DNA from: Punica granatum
Taxonomy: Eukaryota; Streptophyta; Magnoliopsida; Myrtales; Lythraceae
NCBI RefSeq assembly: GCF_007655135.1
Contig: NC_045127.1
Coordinates: 26,268,199 to 26,332,198 of the forward strand
Direction of reading: 5' to 3'
DNA: 64,000 nt
Shown: positions 23,045-35,525 of the stretch, in pieces
Numbering within the stretch: position 1 is the first letter of the stretch
Layout: every line of letters starts with the position of its first letter
Translations under genes and position numbers: made by a program
The notes under the pieces: model-generated
Databases searched by the model: none
What the model was told of the DNA's origin: nothing
Seen by the model: the letters and a program-made list of their open reading frames with translations, nothing else

Positions 23045-23734
23045 TCACAAAATGGGGCTAGCAACATGCAACAAGTCTCCATGAGGCGAAGCACACCAAA
23101 GCGGCCTCGGCCATGCAAAGTCGAGGAATTTCAAACAAATACACGGGGTACAAAACAAACCCCAACTGCAACAAAAAAAAACAGAGCAAAAAGAAGCGGG
23201 AAAAACCCGCCAATGAAGAGAGAGAGAAAAAGAAGCGGGAAAAACCAGCCAATAAACAAAAGCAAGGCAATGCCGAGGTCCACCAAAAGCACCGGCGCTG
23301 CCAATTCGAAAAAAAATCGACAAACCCCGACAAAAAAGGGAGCAGCAGACACAACTCCTCAACGGAGATAGAAAATATTGCACTCGGAGGATGAATCCTT
23401 CGAATCCTTTACCTTTGCAAACTTGAGAGATAAAAGAATCGAACCCGCTAGGTCGAAAACCCCTTTTGGGGCGGCCTAGGCAAAAGCTAGGGTAAAAGAG
23501 AGGCATGACCAGAAACCCCTTGTGGGCGGCCGTGGCAAAAGGAGAGCTCATCCCCTTTAGGTTGAGAGGTACGGCCCCGAGGCGGGTGACCGTAGCAAAA
23601 TGAAAGTAAAATGAGAAATAAACAAAATAGTCACCTTGGGCCTTCGCACACTGCGCGGACCAGGGATCCCCAAGGGAAATGGCCAGGTCATCTACTCCAA
23701 TACGATCCCCGATCAGCTCTTCAATACCATTCAA
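23045..23734 (-). pseudogene. possible antisense ORF of element A (229 codons)
   Basis: This is the longest open frame in A, on the strand opposite to the element. It has MPLFYPSFCLGRP near the middle, then a phenylalanine-, cysteine- and serine-rich half with a repeated WLVFPASF/WRVFPASF motif. The equivalent places in D and G keep parts of it (NFCLGRP, DSFLSRV, LCLHRGV). The second half lies opposite an A-rich stretch (23160-23280), so its hydrophobic character may be a by-product of base composition. No family is recognised. The alternative is chance openness in non-coding 3' sequence. Confidence 0.35.
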
Positions 23735-24769
23735 CCGTCCAAGAGGGAACCTTCATCAAGCACAGTGGGCAACTGAACACGCCGTCCAAGCAGTTCGGTA
23801 CAACCTATACAATAGAAAGACGAAGGAAAATGGGGGTACATCTCACTGCAGGCGTGAACCCGTGTAACCTTTTAGCCTGGGGCAACGTGCTTCCCAAACT
23901 TTCTCTTTTCTCTTTGTCTTTGCATAACTCCAAATGGGTCACAGCCACCCTTTAACAGGCTACCATAGAGCCAAAATCCCAGACATTTCTCTCCGGGGTC
24001 TAGTCATAACTCTTTGGAAATGGTCAGATAGAGTCTGACCAAATCTGAATAGAAATCCCCAAGCGGGTTGCAAATGCAGTCGCCCTACGGCATCTGAATG
24101 ATAAGGGTCCAAAGCCGACGGGCGTGTTGAAGAAACAATAGAACTGCTAGGGCATCGTTGGGAAAGTCTTGATATGCCCATGCATGGCTAACGGTAGCCC
24201 CTGGAGGCCTTGTATCTAGGCCTCCAAGAACGGGACCTACTTGCACTGTCAAAGTAAAAATCTTCATGGGTTACTCAGGCGACCCGACACTGAAGATCTG
24301 CGTATTGCAACAACATTTTCATGCTTACCTGTGTCCATCACTTGTTAGTATTTCTCTTATGATCTACTAGTAATGCCAGGATCACAGGTATCACAAGCAT
24401 CGCAAGAATTACGGCAGACTCTGATTCCCAACCACTCGGGATATGTAGGTGCTCCATTCCAGAGCTCAAGTCCTTTAGCATGCAACACCCCCCAAAGCAA
24501 AATCCCTCATCGCACGACCGAGGCATCCTCAGCGATGCAGCCGCCTCAGCGCGAGACCGGTCCTCAACAAATCAAGGACCTCAGGGCTACGCACGACACC
24601 GTCATCAAACAAGCACCTCGGTCACACGATGATTCGCAAGCCATAATCACCACTGCATCACCCCAGCGTGATTTTGACTTAGTGTCAAGTGAACTGTCCT
24701 TTCAGCGCCAAGCGCTATTCCTTAACACTGATCTTTGCTCCTGCATTCCATGCACTTCGCTACTACCAT

Positions 24770-25445
24770 CTTGCACTGCACGGGCCCATAAACCCGTGTC
24801 TTTACTTTCCCTGCACCGCACAGGCCCATAAACCCGTGTCTTTACTTTTCTCGCACCGCACGGGCCCATAAACCCTGTCTTTATTTTTCTCGCACCGCAC
24901 GGGCCCATAAACACGTTTCTTTATTTTCCCTCCACCGCATGGGCCCGTAAACCCGTGTCTTTACTTTTCTCGCACCGCACGGGCCCATAAACCCGTGTCT
25001 TTACTTTTTTCGCACCGCACGGGCCCATAAACCCGTGTCTTTACTTTCCCTGCACCGTACGGGCCCATAAACCTGTGTCTTTACTTTCCCTGCACTGCAT
25101 GGTCCATAAACCCGTGTCTTACTTTCTCGCACCGCAGGGGCCCATAAACCCGTGCCTTACTTTCTCGCACCGCAGGAGCCCATAAACCCGTGTCTTTACT
25201 CTCCCTGCACCGCACGGGCCCATAAACCAGTGTCTTTATTTTCCTGCACCACATGGGCCCATAAACCCATGTCTTTACTTTCCCTGCACCGCATGGTCCA
25301 TAAAACCGTGTCTTACTTTCTCGCACCGCATGGGCCCATAAACCCGTGTCTTTACTTTTCATGCACCGCACGGGCCCATAAATCTGTGCTTTTACCCTTC
25401 CTACACCCACGGGCCCATAAACCTGTGCCTTTACTTTCCATAAAC
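24770..25445. repeat. 40-bp tandem array, about 17 copies, beside the A PPT
   Basis: The unit is 'cgcaccgcacgggcccataa' plus 'acccgtgtctttacttttct'. The anchor 'gggcccata' recurs every 39-40 bp (24781, 24821, 24861, 24900, 24940 and on), with some shorter units near 25100-25170. Copies are only lightly diverged. It occupies the same position relative to the 3' LTR as the unrelated arrays in D (11527-12800). Repetitive frames such as YGPVRCRESKDTGLW on the minus strand are by-products. Confidence 0.93.
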
Positions 25446-25659
25446 CCGCAATTTATTGCTTTAAGTCTGATTCCACTTCTTCCTATTCACTGATTCCGAC
25501 ATCTGTTCAATACATTTAGGTACGTATGCTTAATTTCTTCCCACGCATCCAAAGTTTAGGAACCAGCGGCCATCGGGAGAGAGGTCGAAGCTGTCGCCGG
25601 AACCAAAAAGGGTTGCTTCTCATAATCTTTGGCTGCACCCACTACTCGAGCACGCAGTC

Positions 25660-25673
25660 AAAGAGGGGCAAGC
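25660..25673 (+). other. polypurine tract of element A
   Basis: AAAGAGGGGCAAGC lies directly before the 3' LTR start TGTCAGC at 25674 and is identical to the tract of D (11240-11253, minus). The preceding 'tttggctgcaccc--ctcgagcac-cagtc' also matches D, showing a conserved plus-strand priming context. Confidence 0.92.
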
Positions 25674-25917
25674 TGTCAGCACCCCATTTTGGCTCACTGA
25701 TTTAAATTACATTATCAGCAATGATACAAGCCACGACTTGAGCAAAATACAGAAAAACGACTCAACAGAGCAGGAAATCACTATTCATCCTCAAGTCAGC
25801 GAAATCGGGCAAATGACACATGCATATGACAGAAGGACTTCAGGGGTCATTAAAAAGCAACACAGTGACTAGAGAGCTTAACAATGTCCAAAATCGGCTT
25901 TTTCAGTATATCATATG
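25674..25917 (+). mobile_element. 3' LTR of element A, first part
   Basis: The first 244 bp of A's 3' LTR are nearly identical to 15736-15974. They stop at '...cagtatatcatatg', where solo LTR B begins. The LTR continues after B with 'gacggtcctattttccg' at 31208. Confidence 0.93.
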
Positions 25918-27521
25918 TGTCAGCACCCCATTTTGGTCCATCAAGCAGACAAGGCTCATCAAGAACGTACAATGCTATGACTCGAGTGTGGATACGGAAA
26001 AACGACTCAACAGAGCAGAAAATCACTATTCACCCTCAAGTCGGCGAAATCGGGCAAATGACACATACACCTGACAGAAGGACCCCAGGGGTCAGCAAGC
26101 AGCAACAAAGTGACTAGAGAGCTCAACAATGTCCAAAACCGGCATTTTCAATATATCACACGGACGGTACTATTTTCCGATAGTTCGCTTGATCGTCGGA
26201 AGATAGCTAATATTGGATTCCAAAAATCCACTTCAATGCCAAACAGATGAAAAGTGTCCCCAAAGGCATTTTGCAAATCATCCGCTCTATACAGAACCAC
26301 TTTCTGTATACAGACAACTTTTCAGTGGAAGTCCAAAAATGCCGGTTTCCTGGAGAAAAATTAATTCCAAATATCAGACGCGGCCATGCCCCACCAGCAC
26401 ACAGAGCATGAACAATGCTTCAGATTGTCTCTTGGAAGTCACACAGACACTTCAAATGACTTTCGAACGGCAAAACAAGCATACCCCTCTTCGGAAGAGC
26501 AAAGCTGGAGAATGGTCTGATGGAATTACGGCAAACGAAGTTCATACCGCATTGCCCTGAAAACTCTAGCAGACATTCACAATTGGGCAAAACAGACAGC
26601 AAAACGCTTTTCAGTTTCCCGAGTAACCTCCGAGGAGCGGAAATGGCCATTTTCAGTGGAAATGCATATTCGGAGGTCCTTTTTACGGAAACTTGACGCC
26701 GGATGTCTACCCTACACCATGCTAGCCTTCTCAAGGCTCAACGTGGAATTGTCGGAATAAATCACACGACTCATCTAGACCTCCCGAGCAATGCTTTAGA
26801 GGTCTCAGATACACTTTTCAAGTCCTTGGAGGTCTGATCTTGATAAACAGAGATTACAGTAATCTCCAGAGTGCCCAAGCAACTCAGAAATCATTCTGAG
26901 AAATCTACTTTCGGCCTCCTAGGACGTCTCCGGCCCCACGTTGGCATTACCGGCTTAAGGGACAATTGTTCACGTTGTTTGACAATTTATGTCAAAATGA
27001 TCAACGTGAGATGCAGACACAAGATATGCAGTCAGAAGCGGACAACTTCGCTCTGGTCACTTGCAATGAGCAAAACCGGCTTCCGAGCCTCACACACATC
27101 CGGGACATTTCTCCATGAAAAATGTCAATCTCGGGCTCATTAACTCCGTTTTCTCGCGTATATCGACAATTCGACGTTCAATTCGAACCACGAACTTCGA
27201 ATGCGCGACCAATCGAGACCTGAGCTTTCTCCCGATTTCTCTCACGAGCCGTGGGGTCCACGGGCTGCCCAAGAGCAATCACCCCTTTGCCCCAAACAAT
27301 TCGGCCTTATCCTCTTGCTCTCTTGCACTCTTTGCCTTCAAAATATCTAGCTTTGTCCTTCTTGCACTCAACCATCACCATCCATGCATTCAATGCATTT
27401 GGCTCATCTTCATGAAGAATGCATGGAGAAGATTCATCCTTATCTTGCTTAGAAAATTCGGATCCCCATAAGCATGCCCTTAATCAAGCTTTTTCACACT
27501 TAATTACACTTAAGCATAGCC

Positions 27522-27529
27522 TATATATA
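27522..27529 (+). promoter_or_regulatory. TATA box of solo LTR B
   Basis: TATATATA in the context 'catagcctatatatacttttcaag', about 1.6 kb into the LTR, followed by a CT-rich stretch ('actctctctctagc'). This is the same layout as the TATA-like boxes of the other LTRs. A solo LTR can still hold an active promoter; activity here is unknown. Confidence 0.5.
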
Positions 27530-28137
27530 CTTTTCAAGTCATTAACTCAATGATACACCTTCAAGCACTCTCTCTCTAGCATTTCTCACTCTTCAAAAGC
27601 TCTCAAACTCCATAGCAAACCGCAGCAAGCTTCAGCCATTTCCAGCAAGCAGAAACTAAGCAAAACCGGGCAAAGTCTTAAGTCGGAATCCATCCCGGCT
27701 TAAATCCAAACTTTACCAAACTTCATATCCCACATGTTTTTGAACCCTATATCCATTTCTGAGCTTAGATTTTAAGTTTGAAGCCTCTAAGCCATAGAAA
27801 CAGCCTTGAACAAAATTTGGACAGATTTGGTCCTTCTCGGGTCAAAAATGTCAAACCGGGTTTCAAGCCTTTCCAAGTCGGTTTGAGCTACCAAAACCCA
27901 TCAAACACCTCCCCACACAACCCTAGGGTGTCAAGGAGTCAAGCAATCCAAGAAAAACCCGTCGGTTTAACCCCAGGAAGAAGAAACAGCCCAACTGCCC
28001 AGTCGGGTCGAAATTTCTGACTGTTTGTACGGTTTTCTTGCAGATCGGGTCGATTCAAGACTCTTTTCGGAAAACGACCACAACAGCCACCTCCGGAGGA
28101 GAGTTAGCAGTCGGGAGCCGTTGGCCTTGCTCAAAAA

Positions 28138-28385
28138 TTCCATCGGGAGCCTCCGTGGCGACGTCCGACCCGACTTGTGCCAGTCGGGTCCGAAATTCCA
28201 GACGTGCTCTGTTTTGGGTGATTTTTGCAGGACTGTACGGGTCGACCCGACAACTCTGGGAATAAACGACCACCACGGTCACCTAGAGGGGTCCCTTGGC
28301 TACCCAAGGCCGCCGACCTTGCCTCAAAATTCCATCGGGAGCCTCCGTGGCGACGTCCGACCCGACTTGTGCCAGTCAGGTCTGT
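28138..28385. repeat. 190-bp-spaced duplication inside LTR B
   Basis: 'ttccatcgggagcctccgtg' plus 'gcgacgtccgacccgacttgtgccagtc' occurs at about 28138 and again at about 28328. Similar sentence-like words ('accgggagcc', 'gtgccagtcgggtctg') recur singly in F (49070-49115, 49310). It is part of the exchangeable middle block of these LTRs. Confidence 0.8.
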
Positions 28386-31202
28386 CCAGTATTCCAGCCG
28401 GGTCTGTTTGGTGCCATTCGGGTCTGTTCAACGGAAAACAGCCCAAACCCGACCCATCAACGGTCCAACCCGACTCTTGAAGGTCCCATCCTGCATCTCG
28501 GGACTAGGTATGACCATTCCCGACTTAGAGGAGCTAGGACTTTTACATTCTCGTTGCGTTTATGGAGTTATAAGGGATTTTATGTATGTTTTATCTTCAA
28601 GTTTTAATCTTTATGCATTTTCCATGTTATATCATGCATATTTATCCTTGATTTATATGCTAGCATGTCGGGAAACACTTGGATCGTAGTCGAGAAGAAC
28701 ATCCCGACCCGGGGAAGGCAAAGAGCTCACGAGTTTCAATCCAAGGGAGGTGACCGAATGCTCTCTTGCTCCTTTCGGGCAAGGAACGATCTTCTTGACC
28801 CGATCCAAGTTCGATTCCCGAGTTTCATCAGTTTTTCTCACGTGCACGAAGTCGGTATTGTTTTATCGATCCTTAAATAACTTGTTTGTGCATGTTTGCA
28901 TGTTCGAATGCGTTACTCAAATCATGGCAATGCCGACTTTCGTTTAATCGTGTCGTTTATCATGTTTTTCGTTTAAGCATGCGAGAAATGATTCGAAACG
29001 AGATGGGGAAACCTCGTGGAACCCCATTCGGGCCATGAGACCTCTCGGCTATCTCCAAGGAGAAGTAACCGAGAGCCTCTTAGACTCGTACGGGTTGTAT
29101 GAGGCTTCCTCTTCCCGTTTTGAGTCCGTTCTCGGCTTTCGTGTAATTTGCAATTTACATTATCGTCGCAATATCGCATAAAAATGTCTTTTCAAAACAA
29201 ATCATGCATGGATTCGAGTATCGATGACTCATTCGGGTCCATTCGGTTACGAGGGTAGTTTCGGTCATTGGACCAAATTATCCTCGATCCTTATGGAATC
29301 GTCTTGGTCGTCGAGTCACGAATCGTTTTCATAATTAATGCATTCGGCACAACCCTTAAGCATTAATTCCACAAACGGGTTAATCGGGACGCTCACATGA
29401 TTAAAACCCACTTCACACTGATAAAGTTTACACGAATTGGCCATTAACTGATAACTCGCGTCGATGAGTTGTCAAATGACGTTGGTGCCCTTTTCAAACT
29501 TATCAATTTCAAACCCCGAAACGCTCGGTCCGACGTAGCATGGACGTCTGAAAAGAGCTTCTCTATCTCAACTTGAATGTTTACCTGATTCCAAGTAACT
29601 CAGGTCAGGATACAGAAGATCTTTCTAGATCACTTCCGGGCAGATCGACCGATTCTTTGGCTTTTTCGGGGTTCTTGCACAACCCTGGACGATCCAGGGA
29701 ATTGGTCGACACCGGCTACAGGTCGAGGTGGCTCGCATTGCGATGTTTCCCCTTTTCTGAAAACAATTTTCAAATAAAGGGCAAAATCGTCTTTTCACAA
29801 TTCAGCGACACCCTTAGGGCTAGCATGACAGAAACACTACAGTATGGGATAAGAACAGGCTACTTGTTCAGGTGCAGGTTCATCTGCATAGCCTTTTCTT
29901 ATCTAACTGATGAGTTTCTGTCATCCTAACATAGACTTGGGTAACTAGAACGGTTATCTCTGTCAGAAAACATGCAAAATGCTGATTAACCTTTCACTCG
30001 ACCTAACCAAACACTAGATAATGGTTAGGAGGAATTCTAGATTCCAAATCTAGAGTCAAAACACGAGTTTGGCTAATTCAGTGGAAATTCAGTGTCACAA
30101 TACAGAACAACTGTAAAAGCAATCCACACACATGAGATTTGACTCTCTTTGTCAAGTTCTCAAAACAAAGCCGAATGCTAAAACATTGGCAAGTACTTGT
30201 TTGTCTAGGGTAGGATTTGCATGCCAAAATATCCCGGATTAACAACTTGTTAAAACACGTACACTCGATAATAACAAACATCTTGTCTGTTATTTACCTG
30301 CTGCGTGTTATCTTTCCGCACCTGTTTGCCATACGGGTCGAGCCTGATCCCTAGGCCGAATAATATTAGGGTTCAACACCCTAATCATCGAGCATAGGGT
30401 TCAACGCCCTAATCAACACTCACAGGGTCCAACGCCCTATTCAGTGAGAGCGTCCATTGAATTTCAGTTCTTCGGTCTTTTCCCTAAACTCACGGTGAGT
30501 TAGAGTGGAATAATAACCGAACGCGAAACGACTGGAATTCAACCCTTTTGTAATTTGTATTTATTGTTTTCGAGAGCATTGTAAGGATTTTATTTTGTAC
30601 ATTTATTCTGTAAGAATTCCAGTCGGTGAGCGAACGGTCCGAGAGTCGAATTAATCGAATCGGTCTAATGCTTGCCCAGATACAAGTAAATCCAAGAACT
30701 CGCGGTTTTGGTTCACGCAGGGATTCAACCTCCATGGTTCGATGAACTGTAACGCAAGATTGTGAACCAACTCCCCGACATACGGGTTTACTTCTCTCTC
30801 GGCTTCTCAACCGACATCGTTTGGTTCACCGAATCTTCGGTGTCAAAACGTGCGAGCTGAGTTCAGCTTAATTCATGCGGTAAATCATAAAACATGCAAG
30901 GCTAGCAAACCAGAGTACCGAAAGGGCGTGCGGGATATAGGCCCGCACGTAACATGAACCCCCGAACACGGACTTTCCGGTTCCGCACAGACCAATGCCT
31001 TAACAACAACTAGGTGTTCCATACCCCTAGACCAGGGTAACTTATCCGCCCTCGACTTTCGGGTCGTAAAATGATAAGTGGCGACTCCTTCTCTCACGCT
31101 TGTCCGTCACGCGTCCCCACGAGAAGGTGGACACTCCCAAGCCGCGCGATCCAAAAGCGTGCAATGCGGGCCCCGACGAGAGTCCACATTCGGGTCCGTA
31201 CA

Positions 31203-31207
31203 ATATG
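31203..31207. repeat. target-site duplication of solo LTR B, right copy
   Basis: ATATG directly follows the LTR end at 31202 and matches 25913-25917. After it, A's 3' LTR resumes at the base expected from the 5' LTR (15975 onward). Confidence 0.93.
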
Positions 31208-34200
31208 GACGGTCCTATTTTCCGATAGTTTGATCGATCATCGGAAGATAGCCAATATTGGACTCCAAATATCCACTCCAATGCCAAACATATGAAATGT
31301 GTCTTCAAAAGCATTTTGTAAATCATCTGTTCTATACAGAACAACTTTCTGTATACAGACAACTTTTCAGTGGAAGTCTAAAAATGATGGTTTTCCAAAG
31401 AAGAGTTAATTCCAAATGTCAGATTCGACCATGCCCCACAAGCACACAGAGCATGAACAATGCTTCAGATTGTCTCTGGGAAGCCACACAGACACTTCAA
31501 ATGACTTCCGAGTGACAAAACGGGTATGCCCCTCTTCGGAAATGCATAACCGAAGACTGGTTTGACGGAATTACGGCAAACGAAGTTCATACTGCATTGC
31601 CCTAAAAACTCTAGCAGACATTCACAATTGGGCAAAACAGACAGCAGAACCCTTATCAGTTTCCCGAGTAACCTCTGAGGAGCAGAAATGGCCATTTTCA
31701 GTGGAAATGCATATCCGGAGGTGCTTTTTATGGAAACATGACGCCGGACGCCTACCTTACACAATGCTAGCCTTCCCAAGGCTTAACGTGGAATCGCTGG
31801 AATGAATCACACAACTCATCTAGACCTCCCAAGCAGTGCTTTAGAGGTCTCTGATATACTTTTCAAGTCCTTAGAGGTCCGATCTCGACAAATAGAGATT
31901 ACAACGATCTCCGAAAGGCCCAAGCAACTCAGAAAGCATTCTGTGAAATCCTGTTTCGGCCTCGTAGGACGTCTCCAGCTCCACGTTTGCATTACCGGCT
32001 TAAGGGACAATTGTTCACGTTGTTTGACAATTTACGTCAAAATGACCAACGTGAGATGCAGACGCAAGATATGCTGTCAGAAGCAGACAACTTTGCTCTG
32101 GTCACCTGCAATGAGCAAAACCGGCTTCCGAGCCTCATATGGACACGAGGCATTTTCTCACGAAAAATGCCAATCTTGGGCTCATTGAACCGTTTTATCG
32201 CGTACATTGCCGATTCGATGTTCAATTTGAACTACGGGCCTCGAATGCACGATCAATCGAGATTCGAGCTTCCTCCCGACTCAACTCCAACCTAAGCAGG
32301 ACCCACGGCATCTTCTTCCCCTTGCTCAAGACAAAGCTAGCCACCATTGCCCACTTGCATTGAAAATATCTCAAGTCTTTCATTCTTGCACTCAACCATC
32401 ACCATCCATGCATTCAATGCATTTTGGTTCTTCCTCATGAAAGATACTTGGATGACATTCATCCTCATCTTCAATAAGTTAATCGATTTTTGCTAAGCAT
32501 GCCCCTAATTGCACTTTGCTTTCACTAATTGCTCATTAGTTTTGCCTATATATTGCAAAAAGTTCATTAAGCTAGAGGACTTCTCCTCTTGCACCCTCTC
32601 TCCAAGCTTTCTCCCTCACGAAAAGCTCTCAACTCCATAGCCAAAACCAGCAAGCTTCAACACTTCAAAACCAAGAGAGAAAAACCGAAGAAAACCCAAA
32701 GAAAGCTTTGAGTTTCTTAAGTCGGAAGTCGATGTTCATCATCACTTAAGTTCAAAATTTCTCAAACTCCATGGACCACATGTTTTGGACCCATCGAGTT
32801 CATTTATGAACTTATATTTTTGGTTTGAAGTCATTTGCTCATCATTTCAGGTCATTTAGGTGATTTTGGGTGAAGGACGTGCTCTCGGGTGAACAGTACA
32901 CCCGTCGCCGCACGCGCAGCAGCACGCCCGCGCTCACAGCCGCGCACCCGCTCGCCAGACGCCCCAGCGCGCATGCTTGCGCGCTCCAGCGCTCCGCCAG
33001 TGTGCCCCGCGTGCCTGCTCGCGCGCTCCAGCGCTCCGCCCGTGTGCCCCGAGTGCCTGCCCACGCGCCCCCGTGCGCCTAGCTCCCTGAACGTGCATGC
33101 CCTTGCACCCGACCAAGCATTCAATCGAGTCACCCGACTCTCGAACACTTCCCTGACTCTTTCCTCGCATCCTGAGGCTAGGTAAAACATTCTCGACTTA
33201 GAGAAGTTAGAACCTTTTACGTTATTTGCATGGCTATGGAGTAATATGGTGTTTTATGCATATTTAACTTGCAAGACTTAATTTTTATACACTTTCATGT
33301 TATATTATGCATGCTCGTCATCATATAACATGTTAGCATGTCGGGAAACGTTTGGATCGACCCTCGGAAGACCTTCCCGACCCGAAATAAGCAAAAGAGC
33401 TCTCGGGTTTGCCTCAAGATGAGGTAATCGAGACTTGGCTTGCTTTCCTCGAGTTAAGAACGGCCTTCTTAGCCCGATCCAAGTTCGATTCCCGGGTTTT
33501 CTCGTGTTTTCTTGCATGCTTGAAGCCGGTATTGTTTTATTGATTCCTTAAATAACTTGTTTGCGCATGTTTCCATGTTCGAATGCGTTATTCAAATCAT
33601 GGCAATACCGACTTTCGTTTAATCGTGTCATTTATCTTGTTTGTCTTTTAAGCATGTGAGAAATGATTTGAAACGAGACGGGGAAACCTCGTGGAACCCC
33701 ATTCGGGCCATGAGACCTCTCGGCTATCTCCAAGGAGAAGTAACCGAGAGCCTCTTAGACTCGTACGGGGTTGCATGAGGCTTCCTCTTCCCATTTCATG
33801 TTTGTTCTTGGCTTTCGTGTAATTTGCAATTTACATTATCATCATAATATCGTATGAAAATATCTTTTCAAAACAAAGCATGCATGGATTCGGGTATTAA
33901 TGACTCATTCGGGTCCATTCGGTTACGAGGGTAGTTTAGGTCATTGGACCAAATTATCCTCGATCCTTATGGAATCGTCTTGGTCGCCGAGTCACGAATC
34001 ATTTTCATAATTAATTCACGAACGGGTTAATCGGGATGTTCACACGGTTAATTCATTCAATTTAAACAACTTTGCACAAATTGGACATTAATTTGTAACT
34101 CGTGTCGACGAATTACAAAATGGTATTAATGCCCTTTTCAAAACCCTCATACTTTCAAATCCGTACTGTGCTGTTCTCCTTTTCTGAAAAATAAATTTTC

Positions 34201-35520
34201 AAATCGAGGGCAAGAACATCATTTTGTGATTTGGCGTCATCTTAGTATCGTTTAAGATGTCAATTGGGTATTCTGTATCAAAATTACAATTACCTGACTA
34301 ATCATTTCATTCGACTTAACCAAATGCTAGAAAATGGTTAGGTGGAACTCTAGGTTCTAAATCTAGAGTCAAAACAGGAGTTGGGTTAATTCAGTGGTAA
34401 TTCAGTGTCATAGCACCGAATCATTGTAAAATCAATCCACTCACACGAAACTTGACTAGGGACACCTGATATGTTAGGTTCTCAAACCAAAGCCGAATGC
34501 TAAAACATTAGCATGCGTTTGTTTGTCTAGGGTAGGATTTGTATGCCAAAGTACCCCGGATTAATAAACTTGCTAATCCACGTACATTCGGTGAATTCAA
34601 ACACATTGTCTGTTATTTACCTGCTGCTTGTTATCTTTCCGCACCTGTTTGCCATGCGGGTCGAGCCTGATCCCTAGGCCGAATAATATTAGGATTCAAT
34701 GCCCTAATCATCGAGCACGGGGTCCAACACCCTAATCATCACTCACAGGGTCCAACGCCCTATTTAATGAGAGCGTCCATTGAATTTCAGTTCTTCGGTC
34801 TTTTCCCTAAACTCACGGTGAGTTAGAGTGGAATAATAACCGAATGCAAGTCGACTGTAATTCAGCCATTTGTAATTTGTATTTATTGTTTTCGAGAGCA
34901 TTGTAAGGATTTTATTATGTACATTCATTCTGTAAGAATTCCAGTCGGTAAGCGAACGGTCCGAGAGTCGAATTAATCGAATCGGTTTAATGCTTGCCCA
35001 AAGGAAAGTAAGCCCAAGAACTCGCGGTTTTGGTTCACGCAGGGATTCAACCTCCATGGTTCGATGAACTGTAACGCAAGATTGTGAACCAACTCCCCGA
35101 CACACGGGTTTACTTCTCTCTCGGCTTCTCAACCGATATCGTTTAATTCACCGAATTTACGGTGTAAAAACGTGTGAGTCGAGTGCACCCTAATTCATGT
35201 GGTAAATAAAACAAAAATGCAAGCCTAGCGAACTAGAGTACCGAAAGGGCGTGCGGGATATAGGCCCGCTAACATGAACCCCTGAACACGGATTTTTCGG
35301 TTCCGCACAGACCAATGCCTTAACGACAAACTAGGTGTTCCATACCCCTAGAGCCGGGTAACTTATCCACCCTCGACCTTCGGGTCGTAAAATGATAAGT
35401 GGCGACTCCTTCTCACGCGTGTCCGTCACGCGTCCCCACGGGAAGGTGGACACTCCCAAGCCGCGCGATCTAAAAGCGCGCATGCGGGCCCCGATGAGAG
35501 TCCACATTCGGGTCAGTACA
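31208..35520 (+). mobile_element. 3' LTR of element A, remainder
   Basis: Collinear with 15975-20277 of the 5' LTR, with the same C/G-rich block (32890-33090), hairpin triplet (34691-34761) and terminal block, ending GGGTCAGTACA at 35520. The CGCGT duplication follows. Small differences from the 5' LTR include a rearranged C/G-rich block, a short deletion near 34015, and many C/T and G/A changes. Confidence 0.93.
32547..32555 (+). promoter_or_regulatory. TATA box, A 3' LTR
   Basis: TATATATTG in 'tttgcctatatattgcaaaaag' lies at the place of the 17298 box in the 5' LTR. It could drive read-out into the flanking D sequence; this is inferred from position only. Confidence 0.45.
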
Positions 35521-35525
35521 CGCGT
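35521..35525. repeat. target-site duplication of element A, right copy
   Basis: CGCGT lies directly after the LTR end 'cagtaca' and matches 15731-15735. The sequence beyond it is the continuation of D's internal region. Confidence 0.93.

Larger units (their letters stand above)
20278..25673 (+). mobile_element. internal region of element A, no sense coding
   Basis: It begins with a leader (20278 to about 20860) that matches the leaders of E (42839-43414) and F (54485-55087), including 'agggaccgtcatgctggacc' and 'gtctttgagtcggcc'. At about 20861 it jumps to sequence matching the spacer that follows the DUF7745-like ORF in F (56698-56775). After that come a 112-bp tandem repeat (20967-21300), an 18-bp-based repeat (about 21700-21930), blocks shared in inverted orientation with D and G (about 22150-24300), and a 40-bp tandem array (24770-25445) next to the PPT. 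I see no sense-strand ORF conserved with E or F. Confidence 0.85.
25918..31202 (+). mobile_element. solo LTR B, inserted in the A 3' LTR
   Basis: A single LTR of 5,285 bp starts TGTCAGCACCCCATTTTGG and ends GGGTCCGTACA. It is flanked by the exact duplication ATATG (25913-25917 and 31203-31207), with no internal region between. That is the footprint of a retrotransposon insertion followed by LTR-LTR recombination. It is collinear with A's LTRs for most of its length (26150-27480, 28500-31200). Its middle (about 27480-28490) differs: it has its own promoter part with TATATATA at 27522, and a 190-bp duplication with 'gcctccgtggcgacgtccg' at about 28148 and 28338. Frames inside it are not genes. 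Confidence 0.93.
15736..35520 (+). mobile_element. element A: complete, non-autonomous Tat/Ogre-like retrotransposon
   Basis: A complete element bounded by the 5-bp duplication CGCGT (15731-15735 and 35521-35525). Order: 5' LTR 15736-20277 (4,542 bp), PBS 20281-20298, internal region 20278-25673, PPT 25660-25673, and 3' LTR 25674-25917 continuing at 31208-35520 (4,557 bp in total). Solo LTR B (25918-31202) splits the 3' LTR. Without B and its duplication the element is about 14.5 kb. The internal region has no sense-strand gag, protease, reverse transcriptase or integrase, so it is a large retrotransposon derivative that would depend on proteins from relatives. In a hand comparison of about 225 bp (18001 onward against 33271 onward) I counted 12 differences, nine of them transitions, about 5 %, which points to a fairly young insertion. 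Confidence 0.93.

Noticed and set aside
24702..25410. Minus-strand repetitive ORFs (YGPVRCRESKDTGLW-type peptides)
   Set aside because: They are produced by the 40-bp tandem array, with frame changes and no start or context for a gene.
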